Source: Polyangia bacterium | GTDB taxonomy: Bacteria; Myxococcota_A; Polyangia; Nannocystales; Nannocystaceae | Direction: 5' to 3' | Assembly (NCBI GenBank): GCA_030424595.1 | Contig: JAUHWG010000004.1 | Span: 62,001 to 126,000, forward strand | DNA length: 64,000 bases | In this document: positions 34,501 to 41,929 of the stretch, piece after piece | How the letters are laid out: the number at the start of each line of letters is the position of its first letter | How positions within the stretch are numbered: position 1 is the first letter of the stretch | Notes under the pieces: generated by a model | Database searches by the model: none | What the model was told of the DNA's origin: nothing | What the model saw: only the letters and a program-made list of their open reading frames with translations | Made by a program: the position numbers and the translations under genes

Positions 34501-35775
34501 CTGCGCGCCGGTCGTCGCCTCAGCGAGCTAGGCAAGCGAGTCGGAGAGAGCGGCCTCTCGGGGCTCCGCCGCCTCCGCCGCGGCCTCGTCTGGCTCCGCC
34601 TCGAGGATCCGACCGCCGAGGTCCAGCAGCGCTACGCGAAGAAGCACCTCGACGCCCACGATCTGCGGACCGTGATCTACTCGGACGTCCGCGCCGAGAG
34701 CAAGAAGGACCCGCTGCCGCCGATCTACGGCCGGCTCTACAGCCTCGAGTCCCTGCACGAGCGTCGCTTCTTCACCGCCCGCAAGGCCCAGCTCAAGGCG
34801 GTCCTCCGCGCCGAGCAGCACTGGCTCGAGGGCAGGTCGCCGAGCCTCAGCGGTCTCCTCTTGGTCGGCCACCACGGCTCGGGCCGGACCTCGATGCTCA
34901 ACATCGCCCAGCTCGAGCTGGTCGCCAAGCGGGTGATCCGGATCGGCGACGACGATGACCGGACCGACGGTCTCCTCGCCGCGCTCGCCGAGGAGCTGCG
35001 CTGCGCGCCCGATCTGGTCGAGATCCGGGTCGCGATCAGGACGGTCAAGACGGCGATCATCATCGACGACCTCGAGTCCTGGGTCCGCCCGGACCCGGCC
35101 GGCCTCCGCGAGTTCGAGCGGGTGCTCGACGTGATCATCGCCACCCGCGGCGAGGCGTTCTGGTTGGCCGCGGTCGACGAGGACGCGCTCGGACTCCTCG
35201 ATCCGCTGGTCGCCCTGCGCCAGGCCTTTGACCGGGTGCTCACCCTCGGCTCGATCGAGGCTGAGGTCCTGGCGAGGGTGGTCGAGGTCCGCAACCGGGT
35301 GAGCGGCCTCGAGATCGTCTACCCCGCCGGTCGTCTCGGCCGCCTCCTCCGCCGGCGCGGCGAGGTCTCGCGCCGCGACTACTTCCACGGGCTCGCCCGG
35401 AGCTCGGGCGGCAACATCCGCGCGGCGCTGCGGAGCTGGCATCGCGAGGCGACGGTCGTCGCTGGCGACACGGTCGCCCCGGTGTCTGCGCCGCGGCTCA
35501 GCGAGCAGGTGCGCTTCCTCGATCACATCCATCCGCATGCATTGGCGATCGTCGTCCAGGCGATGCGCTTTGGCGACCTGGCCGTCGAGACCCTCTCGCG
35601 GAGCCTGATGCTCTCGCCGGAGGAGATCATGCGGCACCTCGCGTTCCTCGAGAGCGCCGGGATCATCGAGGACGAGCCGGGCACCTACGGGGTCAAGCGT
35701 GTGCCCCCGGACATTCAGCCGACCCTCAGCGACGCGCTGCGGGCAGCCGGTGCGCTCCAGCGGGGGGTCGGATGA
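31519..35775 (+). CDS. antiporter-NTPase-winged helix fusion protein
   Basis: A 1418-residue protein. Residues 1-425 form a CPA2-type cation/proton antiporter (LPKVTGYIVTGIVLGPF, ATSAGLELDAKAMG, ALAVGTSPAIALAVLSE, YLPQAGVTLGLVGLA). Residues about 430-1090 are soluble, mostly helical and highly charged. Residues about 1090-1330 look like a P-loop NTPase: GHHGSGRTS at about 1117 as a Walker A with Arg in place of Lys, AIIIDDLES at about 1178 as Walker B, and SSGGNIRAALRSW as a sensor-2-like block. Residues about 1350-1400 form a winged helix (FGDLAVETLSRSLML...AFLESAGIIEDE). It starts at TTG 31519 with GGAGG six bases upstream, overlapping the previous stop (TTGA). I know no standard family with this order. 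Confidence 0.85.
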   Translation: MRQLVVLAFLLLVMRGLALLQDVPEAGSESASDPLTLAAIGFVLLAAYAVAELGSRLRLPKVTGYIVTGIVLGPFVADILSSSVVSDMGMFKTLALGLIATSAGLELDAKAMGRMWRSLSATTGLKVLLLPLFVGGTFFGLESAFHFLEIDSSPATVGLAIIFSALAVGTSPAIALAVLSETKSKGRLSDLVLGISVLKDVVVVICLAIAIAIARSMTSPDAALDASVFIHVGEELGASVLAGLVLAGLLYLYIRFVKAEMLLFVAAMILVVAELSAALHLELLLVFIVAGFVIRNFTPYEHDLLHPLEVVALPVFVVFFANAGAQVNLEVTLEILPFAIALCVARALAFVVAGRLGAAAGGESATVQKFSWLAYLPQAGVTLGLVGLAAAQLPALSEAITNTGMAVVALNLLIGPITLRVALRKAGEIPEAAAASASESAVDGGEAQTSAAALSRREFIDTEVPVAPTRRKLESAELESQLEGIEAAIRSRVDLLIEEELEPWAEAYKASVASFFSDADEREEALGVMLNWAAKPAGGDLVERVGALSEFFDDLRATCSEIAVELPIQAEDRFLFGVEGDGIIRRLRKFGARLFVPGKAKVRVVPLRMATRVTIEPRVADALRAALGQWCRVEARVLVELRRLGQGIQGVEEAQVNADKLLTRWVERFRRDAEVALAYGLKDLAECLEIAGSRELPSRKVRYSKVEPAVTATLVSIETEGAAWGQGIAAAKAALRLALLLERLELHVSRVVESGFLVPFGRLLDSITPEVANTREQLHHGDEEAEKLDEEADEAALQALAAICRKAFPQESHIRIKQLRAEFKQEVSAHELALELRSLVAALPESVDVLDADAKLHAVREPTDVTVFTVPMRRICEQALIHDFLPEIDEHLREANLLINNVNSQIREHVGVATYAIEVVLLGHVRSRGDAKALIRDGFGRGLRRVDELAATLERRREATLARVREERVEAFEAIRADASRRRRDRGQARGGLALRAGRRLSELGKRVGESGLSGLRRLRRGLVWLRLEDPTAEVQQRYAKKHLDAHDLRTVIYSDVRAESKKDPLPPIYGRLYSLESLHERRFFTARKAQLKAVLRAEQHWLEGRSPSLSGLLLVGHHGSGRTSMLNIAQLELVAKRVIRIGDDDDRTDGLLAALAEELRCAPDLVEIRVAIRTVKTAIIIDDLESWVRPDPAGLREFERVLDVIIATRGEAFWLAAVDEDALGLLDPLVALRQAFDRVLTLGSIEAEVLARVVEVRNRVSGLEIVYPAGRLGRLLRRRGEVSRRDYFHGLARSSGGNIRAALRSWHREATVVAGDTVAPVSAPRLSEQVRFLDHIHPHALAIVVQAMRFGDLAVETLSRSLMLSPEEIMRHLAFLESAGIIEDEPGTYGVKRVPPDIQPTLSDALRAAGALQRGVG

Positions 35776-37295
35776 TGCGGCGGATCGGGACGAAGCCGGG
35801 ACGGGGCTGCGCGGGCCTCCGCGCGGGGCTCGGGACAACCCTCGCGCTGGTCTTGGGGCTCGTGCTGAGCGCCTGCGGAGCGGGCGGCGAGCACGGAGAG
35901 GCGGGCGAGCACGGGGAGGTCTCGGCGGCGACGGGACACGAGCTCATCGCCGCCGAGCCTGGGCCAGACCACGGGCCAGACCACGGGTCAGACCACGGGT
36001 CAGACCACGGGTCAGACCACGGGCCAAACCACGGGTCAGACCACGGGCCAGATCGGGCTGAGCAAGGGGCTGAGCAAGGGGCCGAGCAAGGGGCTGAGCA
36101 AGGGGCCGAGCAAGGGGCTCGCCCTGGGGCTGACCCTGGGGCTGGCCCTCGGGCAGAGCACGGGGGCACGGGCGAGAGCGCGGGTCCGGGCGCGAAGCCG
36201 GCGGCAGGCCAGGGCGCGAAGAACGGGACCGGCGCCTCGCAGGGGGCCGCTCAAGGGGGCGAGCACAGGACCGACGCTGCGGCAGAGCACGCCGCTCCTG
36301 AGCATGGCGCCCGCGCGAAGGGGACGAGCGAGTCGAAGGCGGCGAAGGCGGAAGGGGACAGTCGCAGCGCTGTTCGCCATGCGACGGACTCCGCCGTCGG
36401 GATCCAAGACGCGGCCGGGGCCGCCGGCGAGGGAGCCGCCGTCTCCGGGCAGGAGACCGTCAAGCGAGAGCGCCTCGCAACCGCGGCGACCACGGCCGAG
36501 CGGGACGGGGCGAGCATCGCCGAGGAGTTCACCGCGGAGGTCCGGGCGGTCCGCGACTGGCTGACCCTGTCGACGCTCCTCCTCCTCGGGGCGTTGGTCG
36601 CGCTCGCGTGGTTCTCGACCCAGCTCATCCAGTGGCTCATCCGCCTCGGCTATCGCTTGGGGATCGAGCGCGCGCGCTGGGTCGACAACTTCGGCATGGT
36701 CGGTCGCCTCGGGATCTGGGCCTGGGCGGTGATGATGATCCTGATCCGCGCCTGGCGGATCGCGCCGATGATCACGCTCTTCGCGACCGGGCTGGTCGCG
36801 GCGGGGCTGATGGTCGGCCTCGTGAAGCACTTTGAGAACCTCTCGACCGGCTTCGGCTTGGCCCTGCGCGGGCGGATCAAGGTCGGCGATCAGATCACGC
36901 TCGGCGCCCACACCGGCATGGTCCGCCACATCGGCCTGATGCAGGTGCACCTGCGCACGCCGGAGGGCTCGGTCTTTCTCCCGAACCGGCTCCTCGCCGG
37001 CGAGGCCCTCTCGATCGGCCGCTCGCGCAACTCCTATCCGCTGCGGGCGCGGCTGACCGCGGCGCGGGCCTGGCCACCCCAGGCCCTCGAGGTCGCCCGC
37101 TGTGTCGCGATGCTCTCGCCCTACCGCGACGTCAACAGCCGGGTCAACGTCAACTGCGAGGCGGAGGACGGGCGGGCGCTCCTCGTCGAGCTCCAGGTCT
37201 GGTCGCCGCGGCTCCTCGCCGCGGCGGACAAGCACCTGCGGACGCTCCTCGAGGAGAACCTCCGGGGCATGGTCCGCGACGACGAGCTCGACTAG
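35772..37295 (+). CDS. MscS-family mechanosensitive channel with lipoprotein signal and His/Asp repeats
   Basis: A 507-residue protein. The N-terminus has an Arg-rich segment, a hydrophobic stretch and a lipobox-like VLSAC (Cys about 35), then about 220 low-complexity residues. These include DHGPDHGSDHG-type repeats and five GAEQ repeats. From about residue 262 there are three or four membrane helices and an MscS core: GLMVGLVKHFENLSTGFGL (pore helix), IKVGDQITLGAHTGMVRHIGL and VFLPNRLLAGE (beta domain). MscS channels release solutes under turgor. The start overlaps the preceding stop (ATGA), so it belongs to the antiporter operon. The His/Asp stretch would face the periplasm and could bind metal ions. 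Confidence 0.85.
   Translation: MMRRIGTKPGRGCAGLRAGLGTTLALVLGLVLSACGAGGEHGEAGEHGEVSAATGHELIAAEPGPDHGPDHGSDHGSDHGSDHGPNHGSDHGPDRAEQGAEQGAEQGAEQGAEQGARPGADPGAGPRAEHGGTGESAGPGAKPAAGQGAKNGTGASQGAAQGGEHRTDAAAEHAAPEHGARAKGTSESKAAKAEGDSRSAVRHATDSAVGIQDAAGAAGEGAAVSGQETVKRERLATAATTAERDGASIAEEFTAEVRAVRDWLTLSTLLLLGALVALAWFSTQLIQWLIRLGYRLGIERARWVDNFGMVGRLGIWAWAVMMILIRAWRIAPMITLFATGLVAAGLMVGLVKHFENLSTGFGLALRGRIKVGDQITLGAHTGMVRHIGLMQVHLRTPEGSVFLPNRLLAGEALSIGRSRNSYPLRARLTAARAWPPQALEVARCVAMLSPYRDVNSRVNVNCEAEDGRALLVELQVWSPRLLAAADKHLRTLLEENLRGMVRDDELD
35962..36120 (+). repeat. two in-frame 12-base tandem repeats within the MscS gene
   Basis: About eight copies of a GGYCAGACCACG unit (35962-36054, coding for DHGP/DHGS), followed by five copies of GGGGCYGAGCAA (coding for GAEQ). 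Both units are multiples of three, so copy-number changes keep the frame. Confidence 0.85.
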
Positions 37296-37342
37296 GAGCC
37301 GGCCTCGATCTTTCGCTATCGCGCTCGGGCCGGGCTACTGGG

Positions 37343-37445
37343 CCTGAAATGAGCGCTGATCGAAGGCCCCTCGCACACCCGCGTAGAACCGTAGGTAACG
37401 CGGATTCCTCACGTCGAGTGCATGGGCGTGGGTGAGGGCTCACCT
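37343..37445 (+). repeat. left copy of ~100-base inverted repeat
   Basis: It begins CCTGAAATGAGCGCTG, contains CCCGCGTAGAACC and GCGGATT, and ends in an imperfect palindrome GGGTGAGGGCTCACCT. The reverse complement of 41327-41430 matches it along most of its length. It lies directly upstream of the transposase remnant, as an end of an IS91-type element would. Confidence 0.7.
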
Positions 37446-38330
37446 CGAGCTTCGCGGGGGGCGGAGCATCCGCAGCGACCTCGGCCTCTACGTTCACCTC
37501 CATTGTCTCGTGACCGACGGCGCGTTCGAGGAGGGGGCGCTGAGGAGCTTTCGTTCCTAGCCGCGCCGCCGCCGAGCGCCGAGCGGATGACCGCCATCCT
37601 CGCTCGAGTTCACGACGCCATCGTCGCCCAGGACCCGGACGCTGAGCTCGACCTCGACCCCGCGCTCGCGACCTGTGTCCAGCAATCCCTCCGAGGCCCA
37701 CGGCTCGCCGCGCCGGCCGACACCGAGCCGCTGCCAGGGACGGTCTCGGCCTTCGGCATGCACCTCCACGCGGCGCTCCTCGTCGACGGCCGCGACCGCA
37801 AGCACCGCGAGCGTGTCTGCCGCTACCTGCTCCGACCGCCCTTCGCCCACGATGCTATCGAGGCGCTCGAGGACGGCCGCGTGCGCGTCCACTTCAAGGC
37901 GCCCTCGCGCCGAGGCGCCGCGTTCGCGGACATGACCGTGGACACCTTCCTGGGCCGCCTGTGCGCCTTGGTCCCGCCGCCGCGCTTCCACATGACCCGC
38001 TATTACGGCGTGCTCGGGAGCCGCCATTACCTCCGCGCTCGGGTCATCCCGTCCTCGCCGCAGCCGCTCGCGCCAATGCAGCTCTCGCTTTGCCTCGTCC
38101 CAGCTCTTCCCGAGGAACTCCACGAGGCGACCTCGACCCCGCGCCGCATCGGCTGGGCTAATCTGCTCGCCTGGGTCTTCGCCGTCGACGTGACGGTCTG
38201 CTCCAAGTGCGGTGGGCGGATGAAGATCCTCGAGGTCGTCACCGATCCCGGCGCCATCGCGGAGCTCCTGCACGGCGCCCGCGCACCGCCGCGACCCTGT
38301 CCTCCTGGACAGTTGCCGTTGTTCGTATGA
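37441..38330 (+). pseudogene. IS91-family transposase remnant (frameshifted, N-terminally truncated)
   Basis: IS91 transposases are HUH-type (Y2) single-strand nucleases. The HUH-like block (DLGLYVHLHCLVTDGAFE) is read in the frame of 37441 and ends at a stop at 37558. The rest is read in another frame from about 37540: LAAPPPSAERMTAILARV, GMHLHAALLVDGRDRKHRERVCRYLLRPP, LVPPPRFHMTRYYGVLG, and a zinc-finger-like CSKCGGRMKILEVVTDPGAI. One frameshift near 37540 therefore splits the gene, and the normal N-terminal zinc-binding part is missing. It is probably inactive. Confidence 0.85.
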
Positions 38331-39066
38331 GTCCGCGCCGAGGCGTCGCGGTCGGCTTCGCGCGTCCAGCCGCCGACCTCGCGTCGCGAAGCCCGGCAAG
38401 GGCGGTAAGTTGGCCTACGAACGCACCTCGCGCGCCTGCTGAGCGGTTGGCGCTCCCCGTGGAGCGTCCGTCCGCCGTCAGCGCTTCAGGCTCCACGAGC
38501 CTCCGAGTACCCGGCTCCTCGCCGAAAATCCCAGATGAAACTGCTTAGCCGCGCGCACCGGGCGTTCCGTCAGGCAGATCGAGCGCGAGCTCCGGCGCGA
38601 ACTCCGGCGCCGCTACGCCGCCGGCGAGCTGCGCGAGGCGCCGAGTAGGGCGACGATCACACGGCGCTTGCGGTCGACCTGAGCTAGCCTATCCCGGCAT
38701 CTGCATCACGAAGAGCTGCACAGCTTCGTTTCTGGGCGGGCGAAGCTCGCCCGCTGAGCGACGGCGGGCAACAGAGGGTCACGCTCATCGCCCCTCGGTC
38801 TTCGACGGGCTCGAAGCCACGCATCGTCATGGCCTGCGGCGCTCAACGCTCTTGGTCGAGGATCGCAGATGCGCCTTGGGCGCACCTGAGCCGCAAGGCC
38901 CGGATCGCTTCGCGTGGAACCCTCGCGCCAGCTAGACTTCGGTCCGCGTGAGGCGCGTGCACACACCTGCGTGCGTTCGCGGAACATCCGCCGGGCCTGC
39001 ACAGGTGTATACCTAGCCGTTTTTCGTCGGTTTGAGGTTGCGGTACCTTGCGCGCGGCGCGAGAGT
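38331..39066 (+). other. degenerate stretch inside the island, no intact gene
   Basis: No intact gene is visible in these 736 bases. Base composition falls toward the right end, just before the three-gene operon, which suggests the junction between the IS91 remnant and the cargo. Short Arg-rich frames near 38550-38650 could be decayed coding sequence. A promoter for the operon should lie in 38950-39066, where TTTTT and TTGAGG occur, but I cannot assign it firmly. Confidence 0.45.
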
Positions 39067-39825
39067 ATGCCCGTGCGAAGGTTGGTCGATCACCGCGAGC
39101 CGCTAGGCGCCAAGGCTCCCATCGAGGAGGCGCTCATCACGATCAACGTTGCTCCATCGACCGACCTTGAGCTCGATGCGCTACGCAACTTCGCCACCGA
39201 CGAACTTGTGTACGACAAGGTGACCCCAAGGATCCACCTCGATGGGCGGGTTGGACTTGTTGGGGAAGCTCTCGCAAGCCACAGCGTGGAGCACCAAGTC
39301 CGTGGCTTCTCATTCGTCTCCGAGGTGCGACGGGAAGTGGTGCAAGTCCTCTCTGATGCCTTCACATTCAGCCTCCTCCGCCCATACACCTGCTGGGAGA
39401 ACTTCTCTAGCGGCGCAATGCGTTGTTGGCAACGCTATCGCAGTATCGCTGAACCGGGCCCAGTCACCCGGATCAGCCTGCGCTATATCAATCGGCTCAG
39501 CCTACCTTCTGGCAAAATCGAGCTGACCGACTGGACGCGGCTCCACCCCACCGTGCCTGATGTCCTAGGTCACACCAGAGGTTTTCTGGTACGCTCTGGG
39601 TTCGCACACCCGGATGATGCCGGGCTACAGGCCATCGCGTCGTTCGGCACGATCTCGCCAGAAGGTGACGAAACGGCGCTCCTCTTCGACATCAATACTT
39701 GGTTTGACGACCAGCGGACCCGCGACCTTGAACCGAGTGCCATGCTCCACGATCTACGCGAGTTCAAGAACGATATCTTCTTCGGCTCACTGACCCCAAA
39801 AGCTCTTGAGAGGATCCGAGAATGA
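39067..39825 (+). CDS. TIGR04255 family protein
   Basis: A 252-residue soluble protein matching the sporadically distributed TIGR04255 family: KAPIEEALITINVAP near the N-terminus, RISLRYINRLSLP in the middle, and LFDINTWFDD with LHDLREFKNDIFFGSLTPKALE at the end. The biochemical role is unknown. Members occur patchily and are often seen in variable or defense-rich regions. The ATG at 39067 precedes the conserved part; an in-frame start at 38914 would add Arg-rich residues. It overlaps the next gene by four bases (ATGA) and so leads a coupled three-gene operon in the IS91-associated island. Confidence 0.82.
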   Translation: MPVRRLVDHREPLGAKAPIEEALITINVAPSTDLELDALRNFATDELVYDKVTPRIHLDGRVGLVGEALASHSVEHQVRGFSFVSEVRREVVQVLSDAFTFSLLRPYTCWENFSSGAMRCWQRYRSIAEPGPVTRISLRYINRLSLPSGKIELTDWTRLHPTVPDVLGHTRGFLVRSGFAHPDDAGLQAIASFGTISPEGDETALLFDINTWFDDQRTRDLEPSAMLHDLREFKNDIFFGSLTPKALERIRE

Positions 39826-40370
39826 CGAGTGCTGCGATAGCATACGATCAACCCTTCTGGGAGCACTCAGCAGTCTTTCGCCAAGACAACTCCTCGCTGA
39901 ACATCAGGAACGAGAAGGATCTTCTTGCGGGATCCGCCCTGATCATCTTCCGTCAGCGTTCTCAACTGGAGCGACTGTGGAAGGCCGCACGCGACCAGGC
40001 TCGGCGTGACGTATGGGAGAGCCTCCCCGATGACGCACTGGATGAGGTCGAAGAGAGAGGGTTGGAACCACAAGATCTTGAGTTCATCCTGGAAAAAGCC
40101 GAGTTGAGGAGCCTTGAGGCAATCGCAGCAGTTCGGCTACTCGGGAGCCTCGGGGAATACAAGCTGACAGCACCGGATATTATCCGGGGCCACCTGCTGG
40201 CGCTGCTGAAGCACCCCTCACCCGCAGTTCGAAACGCTGTCGGGGAGGCTTTCCAACAGATGTCGCGGCGGGATCCTGTTGCATCTCAGCGGCTTCGAAT
40301 CGCCGCCGAGACCGAGAGCCATCTAGCCGTTGCTCGCACATTCAGGTCCGTCGCTGAACTGATCGAATAG
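39822..40370 (+). CDS. hypothetical protein, HEAT-like helices (island operon gene 2)
   Basis: A 182-residue soluble, mostly helical and acidic protein. The C-terminal half looks like HEAT-type helical repeats (HLLALLKHPSPAVRNAVGEAF, RDPVASQRLRIAAETES). The middle has EDLEF-like acidic helices. It has no signal peptide or membrane segment. It overlaps the TIGR04255 gene (ATGA) and ends five bases before the next start, so the three are co-transcribed and probably work together. Base composition is lower in G+C than the surrounding chromosome. I do not recognise the family. Confidence 0.75.
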   Translation: MTSAAIAYDQPFWEHSAVFRQDNSSLNIRNEKDLLAGSALIIFRQRSQLERLWKAARDQARRDVWESLPDDALDEVEERGLEPQDLEFILEKAELRSLEAIAAVRLLGSLGEYKLTAPDIIRGHLLALLKHPSPAVRNAVGEAFQQMSRRDPVASQRLRIAAETESHLAVARTFRSVAELIE

Positions 40371-40374
40371 GGCA

Positions 40375-41061
40375 ATGAGCAGCGCTCCCTCACGGGAATT
40401 TGGCCGAGTCCTCGACCCTATCGACGTGTGGCTTCAGGACGCGGCAGATGGTGAACTGATCGAGAACCTGCGCGGCGATGGTCGGTACGACATGTCCGTC
40501 GCTGACCTCAGCGGCTCATGCACACCGTCGTCACTCTTCGCCGCGTTCTATGGCCCGACCACGAAGGCCATCCCGGACGTCGCCTATTACTTCTCCTTCA
40601 CAGGGCAAGAGGCGGCCAATGCAGGGGCGACCCTCAAGAAGTGCTCTGCACTCAGACCTTGGCCTCGTGAATACGACGAGGCGCATCACGACCTCGAAGG
40701 ACACGGCGGACAAATCTCCGCCAACATGATCGCGCTCCATAGGAGCGCGTCGCGTTCGAGACCGGTTAGCAAGCTAGACATCTTGGATGAAATCTGTCGC
40801 TGCCTCGCTCGGGAAGACACTCGCACGCGACTCAAGAAGCCGGAGCTTCGGCGCGTTTGGGCCCAGATATCTCGCCTCATCAGCCTACCCAAGACCCAGA
40901 TGCTTTGGGTCGAACTCGCCCGTAGACACCCTCATATCCTGGAGCACAGGCGATCGCAGGAGCTGATTCGCGAGCTCTACGTCGACGATCGGGAGCGGTG
41001 GAACATGCTCGCAGAACTAGTTCCGCGCCTGCGTGACGATCAGAAATTTCGAAAGACGTAG
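40375..41061 (+). CDS. hypothetical protein (island operon gene 3)
   Basis: A 228-residue soluble protein I do not recognise. It starts at an ATG with TAGGG close upstream, four bases after the preceding stop. The N-terminal half has conserved-looking aromatic and acidic stretches (DPIDVWLQDAADGEL, LFAAFYGPTTKAIPDVAYYFSF). A central His-rich piece (EYDEAHHDLEGHGGQ) could be a metal site. The C-terminal half is basic and helical (ILDEICRCLAREDTRTRLKKPELRRVW). Its place in the operon suggests an effector or partner of the TIGR04255 protein. No nuclease motif can be assigned with confidence. Confidence 0.72.
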   Translation: MSSAPSREFGRVLDPIDVWLQDAADGELIENLRGDGRYDMSVADLSGSCTPSSLFAAFYGPTTKAIPDVAYYFSFTGQEAANAGATLKKCSALRPWPREYDEAHHDLEGHGGQISANMIALHRSASRSRPVSKLDILDEICRCLAREDTRTRLKKPELRRVWAQISRLISLPKTQMLWVELARRHPHILEHRRSQELIRELYVDDRERWNMLAELVPRLRDDQKFRKT

Positions 41062-41326
41062 CCCTGGCGGGTGAGGTTGGCGACCGTTGCGAGATGAAGG
41101 CTGAGGGCCCGGCGAACTTCGCCGCCTGGTCGAGGTGCCGCGCGCCGACCTGTCGACAGAGGCCGATTAGACCATAGGCATCGCGCAACCGTTGCTCACC
41201 CGGCTCCGACGCCGACCCCGAATGTCTGGGCGAGACCGGCGATCAACACCTGGCCTAGCGGTTGCTCCTGCAGCCCGGTGCCGGGATGTCCTTACCGCTG
41301 CCGGAGAGTCGGCGCTCTGCTCGCCT
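41062..41326. other. island right arm, no gene seen
   Basis: These 265 bases between the operon and the right repeat show only short, interrupted frames. I found no transposase-like sequence next to the right repeat, unlike the left one. Confidence 0.45.
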
Positions 41327-41430
41327 GGGTGAGCGCTCACCCGCGCAGATACGGTCGAAGCGCGAAATCCGTGTCATCAGGGGTTCTACGCGGGCTTGTG
41401 AGGGCACCTCACACCAGCGCTTATTTCAGG
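41327..41430 (-). repeat. right copy of ~100-base inverted repeat
   Basis: On the minus strand it reads CCTGAAATAAGCGCTG..., with CCCGCGTAGAACC, CGGATT and finally GGGTGAGCGCTCACCC, a perfect 16-base palindrome at 41327-41342. It is the inverted partner of 37343-37445. Both copies end at the palindrome. Confidence 0.7.
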
Positions 41431-41431
41431 G

Positions 41432-41477
41432 CTAGGAGGCCGTGGTGAAACTCCCGTGGGCTCTCGCGGCCTCCTAG
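41432..41477. repeat. hairpin with 11-base perfect arms; copy A of a dispersed repeat
   Basis: CTAGGAGGCCG (41432-41442) pairs with CGGCCTCCTAG (41467-41477). The stem covers the stop codon of the minus-strand gene ending at 41474 and could act as its terminator, though no T-run follows. The left half (CTAGGAGGCCGTGGTGAA) recurs at 45166 and, more diverged, at 53211. Confidence 0.7.
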
Positions 41478-41929
41478 GGTGCATCCGTGAACCTGAGGAA
41501 CATGACGCAGGTGTCCTGGTTGCCCTCGGCGTCGGTGATCGTCATCTCCTGCATCCAGATCCCGGGGGTCGTGATCTCGTAGTCGAGCTCGAACCGGTTG
41601 TCTGTGGTCGGCGTGACCGTCGGCGCCTTGGCGGTGATGTCGAGCTCCGGCCAGCGCGAAGGGGGCTTGCACTCGACGATGACCTCCGGGTCGTCCGGCA
41701 GCGGGTCCGGGCCGTTGAAGACGGCGATGGTCAGGGGGAAGGCGTCGACGGAGGGCGGCCACGCGCTCGACTCGAGCTCGTAGTTGTAGACCCCGAGCTC
41801 GCTCTCGTAGGTGACGCCGGGCTCGTGCAGGACCTCGGGCTCCTCATCCTCGGCGCAGGCGAGGGGGCCGGCGAAGAGGGCGACGATCGCCGCGAAAGTG
41901 ATGGTCTTGGGGATGAGTGATGTACGCAT
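41474..41929 (-). CDS. small lipoprotein, possibly YtkA/FixH-like fold
   Basis: A 151-residue exported lipoprotein. The signal peptide (IPKTITFAAIVALFAGPLAC) ends in a lipobox-like cysteine and an acidic EDEEPE linker. The mature part is beta-rich: VYNYELESSAWPPSVDAFPLTIAVFN, ITAKAPTVTPTTDNRFELDYEI and IWMQEMTITDAEGNQDTC. This recalls YtkA-like or FixH-like periplasmic domains, some of which bind copper, but I see no clear metal site. The ATG at 41929 has GGAGG five bases upstream; an upstream in-frame ATG at 41947 overlaps that site. The function is unknown. Confidence 0.75.
   Translation of the reverse strand: MRTSLIPKTITFAAIVALFAGPLACAEDEEPEVLHEPGVTYESELGVYNYELESSAWPPSVDAFPLTIAVFNGPDPLPDDPEVIVECKPPSRWPELDITAKAPTVTPTTDNRFELDYEITTPGIWMQEMTITDAEGNQDTCVMFLRFTDAP

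Larger units (their letters stand above)
37343..41430. mobile_element. acquired island bounded by inverted repeats, with IS91-type remnant
   Basis: The segment runs between two inverted, imperfect copies of an approximately 100-base sequence. It contains a broken IS91-family transposase at the left and a three-gene operon of visibly lower G+C in the middle (a hand count of one 60-base piece in 39301-39360 gives 36 G+C; flanking genes look near 70%). The three genes use A/T-ending codons more often than their neighbours. The exact ends and any target-site sequence are not established. Confidence 0.6.

Noticed and set aside
38400..38700. Arg-rich short frames considered as more transposase
   Set aside because: They lack IS91 motifs and are interrupted. 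They may be decayed sequence, but nothing can be named.
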